Assembly (NCBI RefSeq): GCF_027887165.1
Contig: NC_077234.1
Location: 247,217,658-247,281,657 of the forward strand
Length of the DNA: 64,000 bases
Source: Monodelphis domestica
Lineage: Eukaryota > Chordata > Mammalia > Didelphimorphia > Didelphidae
Direction: 5' to 3'
Shown: one piece after another, positions 34,091 through 46,000 of the stretch
Layout: the number at the start of each line of letters is the position of its first letter
Position numbering within the stretch: position 1 is the first letter of the stretch
The notes under the pieces: model-generated
Told to the model about the DNA's origin: nothing
The model's database searches: none
What the model saw: the letters and a program-made list of their open reading frames with translations, nothing else
Translations under genes and position numbers: made by a program

Positions 34091-34799
34091 GTTCCAGCTA
34101 TTGTTATCTGTTCCACAGAATTGCTATTAACAATTTATGCTGTATTCATAGTATTTCCATGCCTCCATTTACAGTTTCTTCATCACCAGGTCTGTTTTAA
34201 TTCCCTGCCAAAAAAAAAAATGTTTTCCTGACCACATCAGAGCTCGTATTCTGCTCTCACATCAAATAGCACCATTACATGAACAGTCCAATGGGATGAG
34301 GTGCTGAATGACCAGGAAAGCACCAAGATATCACGTTCTAACCATTGGACCAGGGTTTTGTTATGAACAGGCTTCAGGTAATGGACAAAAGCTATACTCT
34401 TCTGCTGCACTGATCAGAAGGCATTAGCCATGCCATTTATCCCATCTTAAGTATTATCCAGGTATGGTTACACCATACACCCGAAAACAACATTCTAAGG
34501 TCATCGCCTTGCCTATAATTTCCTATGACAACAATACCAAGATCATTCTTCTGCCTTTACTAAGCAATTAATAATACCTCCAATTGACCCTAACTGCAGG
34601 GCATCTCAGTGGACCAAGGATATATATTATATCATTCAGCAGCCCATATTTCTATAACTTACTGATCAATAGGCATGCGGGATGCCCATATCCCAAGACT
34701 GATCCAATATTACTATCCTCTCATCAAGAAGATGCATAATTTCCAAGTCCCAAGCACAAGACCTCCGTAACTTGCCAGTTAGAACCTGCAACCATAAGA

Positions 34800-36488
34800 A
34801 GTTGTATTTGCTCCTTTGCCATGCCCCCAGTATCAGCAATGCAGAGTGATAATATTGGATCTGAAACTTTTGGCAAAAATCACATCTAAATCATTACTTT
34901 CTTCCCTCTCCGCTCTTGCAATAACCGAACCATTCCAATACTCTGTCCTAAGTCAGCCTGACACATTACATCCCCCTCAATGGGCTGGTGGCTTCCCTCA
35001 TCATGTCTCAGTTCCCAGGCTACATACACTACAGTATCACAGGGTACCAAACACTGGAACCATTAACAGCCTGGTCTCCAGCCGCGACTTCATCATGTCC
35101 AGATTGCTGGGGTACATCTATAGCTTTGCCCTTTGCACGTTCTGATTCTACATCTGAACATCCACAGACGGTAGGTTCATGGACTCATTACGACACTCTG
35201 GCCATCCAACTGTACTTCCATGGAGTCAAACCCACAAAGGTGCCACTTCCCCAGGGCTGAAAAACCAAGTTCAGGTTCAACTAGACTCTGATTCCCAGGC
35301 CCCCATCCAACAGATCAGAGAGGCTGTGCCATTGTTGTACTTGGCCTTGACACCGAGGGCTCCAATCCACTGACTATGGATTTGTGGGTCCTGACTATGA
35401 GGCAAAAGATATACCAGAGTCCAATCTCCAGGCCACCCTCATCACTGAATCCCATCCATCAGGTCAAGTTTTCCCTGAATTCCAACCTTGATCTAGATTT
35501 TGACATACAGAGCACCCTTCCACCAGAAAAGGCCCATTTGGAAAATATGTCACTAGGACAAAATCACCAGAGCATATTTCCAAAAGTCCCGGCGTCTCTA
35601 GGAATGACTTCCCCAGGAACTGATGATTTGTGCAAAATGCCACTTGGAGCTGAAGGAGGTTGAGATGAAAGAAAAATCCTATGACTCTGAGTATACACTG
35701 AAAGTGGGAAATCCTTTCCTTGGACCCTGAACACATGGTGACACTTCCATCAAGTTGTAGCTTCAAGGTCAAAGCTCTAATAAGCTCTGACTTAGTACTA
35801 AGATAGGACTAAGCTCTGACAACAAGGATGAGGCTGGTCAGCAACATCAAACCCAAACTGAGCAAACAATACCACCTTTGTGGCATATAAATGACATCAT
35901 ACTTCATATTACTAAGAGAAGCTTTGTCTCTACTAAAACTTTCAATGCCATCATTGGATCCATCTCTCAAAAGAAAATAAAAGATGACACCTATAAGCAG
36001 ATTTTCCATTGTCAGAAGAAGGAATTTCCCTCTCATTGGAATGGTCAGTACTTGTCATGTTGTTATACAGTATGTTTAATTTGTGCTTCCTGGATTCCAA
36101 ATGGCTGTCCTCATATTCATGAAATGTTGGTCTAGCGAAAATGTAGCCATAGAAGTAACTGATTCCATTTCAATGGAGATAAATGTGAAAAATTTCCTGC
36201 AAGTGCCCCAGAAAATGAATACAATATTTTAAGCCTCCCATATCTAGAAGATAGTATGCTTAACCTGTTTCATGATTCACCTGTCTTCCAGTTCTAGCTC
36301 TGTGATTCATTTGCTGCCTTCAAAGGTTACCAGCTTGACAATGTATTTGGAAATAAGCTCAAGGCATGGAGGTCCAAAACAAGAATGGGCCCATGCATAG
36401 TAATACCACTGGAGAAGGACAAACGGTCCATGGGACAATTCTCAAAACATTCTTTAAGGAATTTCAAAAGAGAAAAAAGAACAATTAA
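34800..36488 (+). pseudogene. Decayed third copy of the paralog A/B gene
   Basis: Homology is clear at 35878-36132: NAIIGSISQKKIKDDTYKQI corresponds to IITSIPQETIKNDICKQI in paralog A, followed by CLICASWIPNGCPHIH at 36073-36120, which keeps C-x2-C-x7-C-x-H-x-H. After a stop at 36135 the homology resumes in other frames (LQVPQKMN) and finishes with a basic tail and TAA at 36486-36488. Upstream, 34816-35663 is a patchwork of short frames with the same Pro/His/Gln style (PLGAEGG, SLNPIHQVKF). Frame shifts and stops rule out a full-length product. Weak similarity may begin as far left as 34230, after an ACATCAG acceptor-like site. It has no 63-bp array. Confidence 0.78.
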
Positions 36489-38304
36489 ATGACTATCATT
36501 TCTCTTTTGTATGTTTGAAAATTGTATCTGATTTTGTGTATCTTTTATTAGTGTTTTTAGGCAGGGCTAGAATTTATGATGGAATTATATCTAGACCTTT
36601 ATATAAATTCAGGGGGAAATTTGTATCCTCTTCCACTTCTCTCCCTAGCTTCAGTCTATGACCCTTCAAATGTTCATTTTATAGCAATTAAGTGAATAAT
36701 TATCTCCTTTCCCATATGGCTTGGTAAGCGATATTTAGGGTATCTTTTAAACTTCATTTCCTACTTCCCCATCCCAAAAACCTTGAAAATAAATTATTCT
36801 CATAGCTCTATGTTTTCATATTTCAGAACTATCAAAATCTATGACTTCATTGAAGTGGATATTCCTTATGGAAATATAGTATACCCAGATACTAAGAAGG
36901 AACAAATATTACATCAGATCTTGGATAAGCTTCTGGTGATGTCTGTTAAAACTAGTTCTTTGAACCCTCCTTAGTTTTTCTTTTCTTTTTCCTTTTTCTT
37001 TTCTTTCTTTTTTATTTTTTTTTTTTTGCTTGACAGACTATCCATCAGATCTGAAGCAGTCTTTCAGAACCCAGGGTTATCTCTAAATCATTGAGACTTC
37101 AGATTTAGACTTTAGTGTAGAGTTACTGGAGATGTTATGGTAAGGTTGAAACCCAGGTTTAGAAGGAATAAAATATAGTGAAGGTAGGAGGTTATGATGA
37201 GAGGATTAGTTGATGAAAGCAAAACATTTGTGGATGATGGTAAGATCAAAGATATGAATATTCTTCTGTGTGGGCTGTTGTATGGTAAAGGTGTTGCAAA
37301 TCATGTGAGCTGAGATTGATAAAGGGAGATAGCATCTGTTTGAGAGATTATCTATCTAACTATGTATCTATTTCTTCTTCAGTACAATGTCTCAAAAATT
37401 TTATGAAGTTTTATACTTTAGAGCTCTAAACTGCACTAAAACTTTTGGAAAACCCTACTTGTATCTTTATATCTAATCTATATCATGTCTATCTAATATA
37501 CATCCATATTCATATCCTCCCTCACTCTCAATCCATCCATCTATCCATCCATCCATCCATCCATTCATCCATCCATCCATCCATCCATCCATCCATCTGT
37601 CTGTCTTTCTGTCTATCTATCATTTCTCTCTCTGTCTATCTATCTGTTAACAAGCATAATAGCAAAGTTTGAGTAGAAAGGAAGATTGTGAACTTCGTAT
37701 TAACTCAAAAAGGAGGGGGAATGACCTTGATGGTCATTAATGATCATGAAACACAAATTCAGAGTAGGTGAAATATTCGAAAATGGAATGAATATCAAAG
37801 GAAAAGAGACAGGTTGCTGAATGGTGTCAATAACAGAGAAGCTATGAAAATAGTATTTTGAGGAGCAAGGAGAATGCCCTCTTCCTAGCATGAAAGAAGG
37901 TTCATCTCATAGAGAGATGGTGGTCAGGGATTTGGTGTCTTCTGCGGAAAGTCAGGCTTCTATGTATGCTGGGAAATAAAAGGAACTAGGTATTGATTGG
38001 CACAAATAATGTATCCCATGAAGCAGTTTCATATATTCAAATTTACACTATTTGAAGTTAAAAACATCTAATATAAATTTTGTTCTAGCCCAATGGAACT
38101 ATTCAGTACAAATTCAAATAATGTGACTATTTTAGGAGAATTTATTATTTGGACTGATTGCTACCTAGATGTATTGAAGGAAGAGGTCTAGAATTATGGG
38201 AAGTTAGTTAAAGATAAAACGAGGTTGGTAGAACTAGAGGCAAGGAGAAGTTACAAAGAGACAAAGTCAAACTCGATTTAAGGAGAATATTTCTATTGTT
38301 ATCT
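36489..38304. other. Intergenic with (ATCC)n and polypyrimidine tracts
   Basis: Contains a T/C-rich tract at about 36976-37029 and a tetranucleotide CCAT array at about 37529-37605, passing into CTGT/CTAT repeats to about 37645. The remainder is unique AT-rich sequence without a supported gene. Confidence 0.7.
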
Positions 38305-38455
38305 GAAAATGGCAGTCTTAAAGGGTAATGGATTGCTCTTCAATGGACATTTTCAAGGAAAGGCTGGATGGAGTTTTGTCATTTATATTGCAGAGAGGTA
38401 CCTCTTTTAGGTACAAATGGGAGTCATCCCTTCTAACTCTGTAATTCTACAGACT
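38305..38455 (+). mobile_element. CR1/L3-type LINE 3' end
   Basis: 'TTTTCAAGGAAAGGCTGGAT', 'TTGCAGAGAGGTACCTCTT' and 'CCCTTCTAACTCTGTAATTC' match the well-known amniote CR1/L3 3' end. Confidence 0.55.
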
Positions 38456-38469
38456 TATTGTATATTCAT

Positions 38470-41400
38470 TCAACAATATTTCTTTTAATTTTTATTTATT
38501 TATTAAAATTTTTTTGTGGTTACATGATTCATGTTCTCTCCCTCCTGTCTTTCCTCTTCACTCCCAGAACTGACAAGCAATTCCACTGGGTTATACATGT
38601 AATATTGCTTGATACCTATAGAGTAATTTTTAAAAACCAAAACCCATATAAAAAGTGATAAACCATATGTTTTTCTTCTGTGTTTCTATTCCCACAGTTC
38701 TTTCTCTTGATGTGGATAGCATTCTTTCCAATAAGTCTCTCAGGATTGTCCTGGATCGTGCATTACTACTAGTAGCAAAGTGGATTACACTTGATTGTCC
38801 CACAGTGTTTCAGTTAACATGTACAATATTTTCCTGGTTCTGCTCATTTCACTCTACATCAGTTCATGGAGTTCTTTCCAGTATATATAGAAATAAAGCA
38901 GTTCATCATTCCTTACAGCATAATATTATTCAATCACCATCATATACCACAATTTGTCTAGCCATTACCCAATTGAGGGACACCCCTTCATTTTTCAGGT
39001 TTTTTTTTTGCCACTACCAAGAGTGTGGCTATAAATATTTTTGTACAGCCATTTTAAAATTATCTCTTTAGGGTACAAAATTAGTAGTGGTATTGCTGAA
39101 TCAAAGGGCATGTATTATTTTAAAGCCCTTTGGGCATAATTCCAAATTGCCTTCCAGAATTGTTGGATCAATTCACAACTCTACCAGCAAGGCATTAGTA
39201 TTTCGATTTTGCCACATCCCCTTCAACATTTAGTATTTTCTTTTACTATCATATTGGCCAATCTTCTAGGTGTGAGGTGGTACCTCAGAGTTGTTTTGAT
39301 TTACCTTTCTCTAATCAAGAGGGATTTAGAACACTTTTTCATGTGATTGTTGATGGTTTGGATTTCTTCATCTGAAAACTGCCTATTCATATTCCTTGAC
39401 CATTTGTCAATTGGGGAATGGCTTGATTTTCTTTGACATTTGACTTAATTTCTTATAAATTTGAGAGATTAGACTTTTATCAGAGATTTTTGTTATAAAT
39501 TGTTTTTGCCCAGTTTGTTGCTTCCTTTTAAATTTTGTTTGCATTGGTTTTGATTGTACAAACCCTTTTTAATTTAATATAATCAAAATTATTCATTTTA
39601 TATCTTGTAATGTTCTCTATCTCTTGCTTGGTCTTAAATTCTTTCCTTTCCCATAGATATGACAGGTATACTATTCTATGTTCACCTAATTTACTTAAAT
39701 TTTCTTTCTTTATATTTAAGTCATTTACCCATTCTGAATTGTTCAGAATGAATTTTATTTGTATGAAAAGTGTTTCATAGTTGTGTTCATATAATTTTTG
39801 CTTTTGTCTTGGCAAATAGATTCCCAGATATTTTATATTGTCTAGAGTGATTTTAAATGGAGCTTCTCTTTCTAACACTTGCTGTTGATTTTTGTTGGAA
39901 ATATATAGCAATGCTGATGATTTATATAGATTTATTTTTATATACTGCAACTTTGCTAACACTATTAATTATTTCCACTAGCTTTTAGTTGATTTCCTTG
40001 GATTCTCTAAGTATGCCATCATATTATCTGCAAAGAGTGATAGTTTAGTTTCTTCATTGCTTACTTTAATCCCTTCAATTTCTTTTTCTTCTCTAATTGC
40101 TACTGCTAGCTTTACAAGTACATTAGATACTTCACTCCTGATTGTATTGGGAAGGCTTCTAACTTATCACCATTGCAAATGATACTTGCTGATTTTTTAT
40201 TTTATTTTAAAAATTTTATTGAATTAATTTATTTAGAACATTTTTCCATGGTTACATGATTCCAGTTCATTCTCTCCCTTTCCCCCACCCCCCTCCCATA
40301 ACCAATTCACAATTCCACTGGGTTTTACATATGTCATTGATTAAGACCTATTTCCATATTATTAATATTTGTACTAGGGTGATCATTTGGTCTACATCCC
40401 TGATCATATCCCCATCAATCCATGTGATCAAGCAATTGTTTTTCTTCTATGTTTCTATTCCTACAATTCTTTCTCTGAATGTGGATTGCGTTCTTTCTCA
40501 TAAGTCCCTCAGAATTTTCCTGGATCATTGCATTGCTGCTAGTAGAGAAGTCCATTACATTTGATTGTACCATAGTGTGTTAATCTCTGTGTACAATGTT
40601 CTCCTGGTTTACTCCCTTTACTCTGCATCAATTCCTGGAGGTCATTCCAGTTCATATGGAATTCCTCCATTCAATTATTTCTTTGAGCACAATAGTATTC
40701 CATCACCAACAGATACCAAAATTTGTTCAGTCATTCCTCAATCAATGAACAGCCCCTCATTTTCCAGTTTTTTTGCCATGACAAAGAGCTTGACTATTAA
40801 TATTTTTGTAGAAGTCTTTTTCCTTATTATCTCTTTGGGGTATACACCCAGCAGTGGTATGACTGGATCAAAGAGCAGACAATCTTTTAAAGTTCTTTAG
40901 GCATAGTTCCAAATTGCTATCCAGAATGGCTGGATCAATTCACAATTCCACCACTTGCTGATGTTTTTATATAAATACTGCTTATTATTTTCAGTAAATA
41001 TATTTATTATTATTTTCAGGAAAGGCCCTTTAATTCCTGTACTTCATAGTGTCTATATTAGGACTGGATGTGGTATTTTGTCAGAGGCTTTTTTCTGCAT
41101 TTATTGAGATACTCATATGATTTATATTTGGTTGTTGATATCATTAATTATGTGTATCATCTTCAATACCAGCCTGGTATTCCTATATAAATGCCACCCG
41201 GTCATAATGAATAATCCTTATGATGACTTACTGTAGTCTTTTTGCTAGTATTTTATTTAAGATTTTTGCATCTCTGTTCATTAAGAAGAGTAGTCTGTAT
41301 TTTTTCCTCTGTTTTTGGTCTTCCTGGCTTGGGAATCAGTACCATATTTGTGTAATAAAAATAATTTGGCAATGCTCCTTCTTTGCTTATTTTGCCAAAT

Positions 41401-41966
41401 AGTTTGTATAGAATTGGAATTAGTTGTTCTTTAAATATTTGATTGAATTCACTTATGAATCCATCTGGCCCTAGGGAATTTTTCTTAGGGAGTTCCTTGA
41501 TGACTTATTCAATTTCTTTTTCTGATATGGGATTATTTAAGTATTCTATTTCCTCTTTTGTTAATCTAGGCAATTTATATTTTTGTATATATTCATCCAT
41601 TTCACCTAGATTGTCATATTTATTGTCATATAATTGGGTAAAATAGCTCTTAATAGCTGCCTTAATTCATCCTCATTAAGGATGAAATTACCCTTTTCAT
41701 TCATGATACTGTTAATTTGATTCTCCTTTCTTTTTTTAATTAGATTAACCAATACTTAATCTAATTTATTATTATCTATTTATCTATTTGTTTTTTTTCA
41801 AGATGTTAGCTCTATGTCTTATTTATTAGTTCAATAGTTCTCTTACTTATGATTTTATTAATTTCTCCTTGGATTTTTAGAATTTTCAATTTGATCTTTA
41901 TCTGAGGAATTTTAATTTGTTCTTTCCCTAGTTTTTTTAGTTGCATGCCCAATTCATTGATCTCCT
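38470..41966 (-). mobile_element. Old L1, antisense (ORF2 and 3' UTR)
   Basis: The minus strand shows ORF2 pieces: 39962-39528 has ISNKNQQQVLEREAPFKITL and SEWVNDLNIKKENLSKLGEH; the RT region follows to the right, up to about 41966 (a frame at 42054-41812 partly overlaps it). The 3' end is at the left. It is split by a younger L1 (40197-40951) and cut at the right by a solo LTR junction. Many stops. Confidence 0.82.
40197..40951 (-). mobile_element. L1 3' fragment nested in an older L1
   Basis: A 5'-truncated antisense L1 3' end with a T-rich (antisense poly(A)) left edge. ACTTGCTGATTTTTTA at about 40182-40196 and ACTTGCTGATGTTTTTA at about 40952 look like its target-site duplication, and the older L1 continues on both sides. 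Confidence 0.78.
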
Positions 41967-42353
41967 TGTTGGTAATATTCTCACAGATCTTCAAGTTGGG
42001 GTAAGAAGCATGGGGGTTGGTTACAGGAAGACCAATTCTGTCTAAGAACTGCACAGTCAGCTTCTTAGAGCGGAGGTGAAGTTTATTGGGTTGGAGTCTA
42101 CAATTTATAGGGTAAATGATGTAGGTAAAAGAAATGGGTAATTTTCATACAGAAACAATGATAGGTAATGATTCACAAGGTGAGGATAATGAACATAGGT
42201 TGCATCAATGATTAAAGACAAGTTTTCTATATGCAATTAATATGTCAATGTATGATTGCTCAGCTGGGTTTGGAACCCTTCTGGGGTATTCTGGGCTTAT
42301 TTCCACAGCCTTGCTGAATAGAAAGCCCCTGATATGTTTAAAAATAAATAACA
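41967..42353 (-). mobile_element. Solo LTR of an endogenous retrovirus (fossil)
   Basis: About 387 bp on the minus strand, with TGTTA at its 5' end and CCAACA at its 3' end, a CCCTATAAATT TATA-type word, and AATAAACTTC shortly after it, which is the layout of U3-R-U5. No internal retroviral genes lie beside it. It separates an old antisense L1 from a younger sense L1. Family not identified. Confidence 0.6.
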
Positions 42354-42838
42354 AGGGGGGTGGAGTCAAGATGGCAGTGTAGAGGCAGCAAAAGTTCAGA
42401 CTTCTGAAAACCTTCCTTACCGAATACAAACTAAATGCTCCTAGGGGAATGAAAATCAAGCCTAACAACAAGACAGAGCCAAAGAACCCTCCAACTGGAC
42501 TCAATTCAAAAGGTATGCCCTGCAAAGCCAGAATTCAAGAACACTCTGGTTTAAGGGGATGGAAGAAGGAAGGTCCCAGGACCCTTCCTCTACCTAGAGC
42601 GCTAAGCCTCCAGTGGCAGCTGGAACCTCTGGTAGGGCAAAGGCGCTGGCCTGGAGGGAGTACTTTGCAGGCAAAGCTGTGCCAGGCTCAGAGCATTCAA
42701 CACAGGCAGTGGGGAAGCAATTAGAGAAGAAACGAAGAGTACAGAGCAGGCAGCACTTGCAGCAGCATAGACACTCTATATTGCCCCCTCCTTCCCAAAG
42801 TTTTGGCCTCAGGGACCATCCAGAAACCCAGTTGTACG

Positions 42839-43054
42839 TAATCCCATCAAAGCCTTCAGAGGGCAGGAAAACTCAAGCTCCAACACCCCTCCCCCACAGA
42901 CTGCTGGACTTAATCCCATCAAATCCTCCAGAGGACAGGGAAGCTTAAGCTCCAGCATCCCTCCCCCACAGACTTTTGTACTTAATCCCATCAAATCCTC
43001 CAGAGGGCAGGGAAGCTCAAGCTCCAATATCCCTCCCTCACAGCCTGTACTGAG
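42839..43054 (+). repeat. 3 x 72-bp monomers in an L1 5' UTR
   Basis: Units start at 42839, 42911 and 42983, each beginning TAATCCCATCAAA and containing 'CAAGCTCCA' (or 'TAAGCTCCA') and CCCTCCC-C/T-CACAG. The spacing is exactly 72 bp between the first two pairs. Confidence 0.93.
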
Positions 43055-46000
43055 AGATTTACTGACAATACTCCAAGGGTGAAGGCCGAGAGGAAAGCCC
43101 AAAACCATAAAAAAAAAACGTGAGGAGCAAGAGCTCAGGCAACTGCAGGGAGTAAAGAAGGAGTGAATACCAGCAAGCAACAGAAAAAGAAAAAAAGAAA
43201 TTACAAACAACAGTTTCTATACAGGCAATGAACAAAGAGTAAATAGAATAGAAAAGGATGAGGGAACACCAAGCAATAAAACAGAAAACCCAGTGAATTG
43301 GATATAGGCTTTGGAAGAATTCTAAATACAATTCAAAACACAATTAAGAGAGGCTGAAGACAACTGGGAAACTGGGAAAAGAACTTAAAAACCAAGATAA
43401 GTCATTTGGAAAAAGAGGCATTTGAACTAAAACAAGAAAAAAAAAAATTGAACTAAAACAAGAAAGCCAAAATCAACCAGCTTGAAAATGAGGCAAAGGA
43501 GATGAAAGATGAGGCAAAGGAGATGAAAAATGACCTCCAAAGAAAATCAGACCTGAAGGAGAAGGATGACCAAAAAACCAGGGATGAAAACCAGTCGTTA
43601 AGAACCAGATTACAACTAGAAACTAGTGACTTCACAAGACAACAGGACACTATAAAACAAAATTAGAAGAATAAAAAAATTGAGGAAAATATGAAACACC
43701 TCATTCACAAAACAGAAGATTTAGAAAATCGTTTGAGGAGAGACAATTTAAGAATCATTGGTCTACCAGAAGACCATGACAAAAGAAAAAGCCTGGATGT
43801 CATACTACAAGGGAGGGATGGGGTGGGGTGGGGTAGTTTAAAAAGACTGTAAAGAAAACAAGGGGGAATAAGAAGGGGGTGGTGGTAGAAAGGGAAGTAA
43901 AATAAGGGTGGGAATTAGGGAGATTGATTAAAAACAAACATTGGTGTAGAAGGAAATAGTGAAAGAAGAAAAGGCAGGATCAGGAGTAGAAATCAAAATG
44001 CTGGGAAACACACAGCTGGTAATCATAACTCTGAATGTGAATGGAATGAACTTACCCATAAAATGCAAGTGAATAGCAGAGTGGATTAGAATCCAAAACC
44101 CTACCATATGCTTTCTACAAGAAACCCACATGAGGAAGGTAGACACACATAGGGTAAAAGTAAGAGGATGGAGCCAAATCTATTGGGCATCAACTGATAA
44201 AAAGAAGACAGGAGTCTCAATCATGATATCTGACAAAGCCAAAGTAAAAATAGATCTGCTTAAAAGGGATAGGGAAAGTCATTACTTTCTGATAAAAGGC
44301 AGTAGAGACAATGAGGAAATATCGGTACTCAACATGTATGCACCAAAAGGCATAGCATCCAGATTTCTAAAGAAGAAACTAGTGGAGTTCAAGTATGCAA
44401 TTGATAGAAAAATTATACTAGTGGAAGACCTGAATCTTCCTCTATCATTACTAGATAAATGAAACCAAAACATAAATAAGCAAGAGGTAAGGGAAGTGAA
44501 TGAAATCTTAGAAAAATTAGAGTTAGTACCTATGTGGAGAAAAATAAATAGGGACAAAAAGAAATACACCTTCTTTTTAATAGCACATGGTACATTTACA
44601 AAGATTGACCATGTATAAGGGCATAAAAACACTGCAAACAAGTGCAAAAGAGCAGAAATAATAAATGCAACCTTCTCAGATCACAATGCAATGAAAATAA
44701 CAATTAGTAAGGGTACATGGAGAGGGAAATAAAAAATTAATTTGAAATTAAACAATACGATTCTTCAGAATTGGTTAGTCAAAGAACAAGTCATAGAAAC
44801 AATTAATAACTTCATTGAAGAAAATGACAATGAAGAGATATCTTTTCAAAATTTATGGTATGTAGCCAAAGCAGTCCTCAGGGGAAATTTATATCCTTGA
44901 GTTGATATATTAGCAAATTAGGGAGGGCAGAGGTCAATGAATTGGGCATGCAAATTAAAAAACCAGAAAGTGAACAAATTAAAAATCCTCAGATGAAGAC
45001 TAGATTAAAGATACTAAAAATCAAAGGAGAAATTAATAAAATTGAAAGTCAAAGAAATATTGATTTAATAAATAAGATTAGAAGCTGGTACTTTGAAAAA
45101 ACAAATAAAATAGACAAAGTATTGGTCAATCTAATTAAACAAAGGTAAGAAAACCAAATTGATAGTATTCAAGATGAAAAGGGAGACCTCACCTCTAATG
45201 AGGAGGAAATTAAGGCAATCATTAAAAATTATTATGCCCAATTATATGGCAATAAATACGGCAATCTAGGTTATATGGATGAATATTTACAAAAATATAA
45301 ATTGCCTAGACTAATAGAGGAAGAAATAGACTACCTAATCAACCCCATCTCATAAAAAGAAATTGAACAAATCATCAAAGAACTCCCTAAGGAAAAAATC
45401 CCCAGGTCCAGGTGGATTCAGAAATGAATTCTATCAAACATTCAAAGAACAACTAATCCCAATATTTTACAAACTATTTGATAGAATAATCAAAGAAGGA
45501 GTTCTACCAAATTCCTTTTGTGACATAAATATGGTACTGACTCCAAAGCCAGGCAGGTCAAAAACAGAGAAAGAAAACTATAGACCAATTTCCTTAATGA
45601 ATATAGATGTAAAAATCTTAAAAAGGATACTAGCAAAAAGACTCCAGCAAGGGATCATGAGGGTTACTCACTATGACCAGATAGGATTCATACCAGGAAT
45701 GCAAGGATGGTTCAATATTATGAAAACCATCCACATAATTGACTATATTAACAAGCAAACTGACAAAAATCACATGATTATCTCAATAGATACAGAAAAA
45801 GTACTCTGTTCTTTGACAAAGTTGTAAAGATTAAAATTTAGGGGAGAGGGGGAGACTGAGGCATTACATTACAAATTACATCCCCATTACAAAGTACAGC
45901 ACTCATTCTTATTGAAAACACTAGAAAGTATAGGAATAGAAGTGCTTTTCCTAAGCATAATAAACAGTATATATCTAAAACCATCAGCCAACATCATCTG

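Noticed and set aside
42449-42948. Frames of 91 and 111 codons
   Set aside because: They fall in the L1 5' UTR with its 72-bp monomers, not in a host gene.
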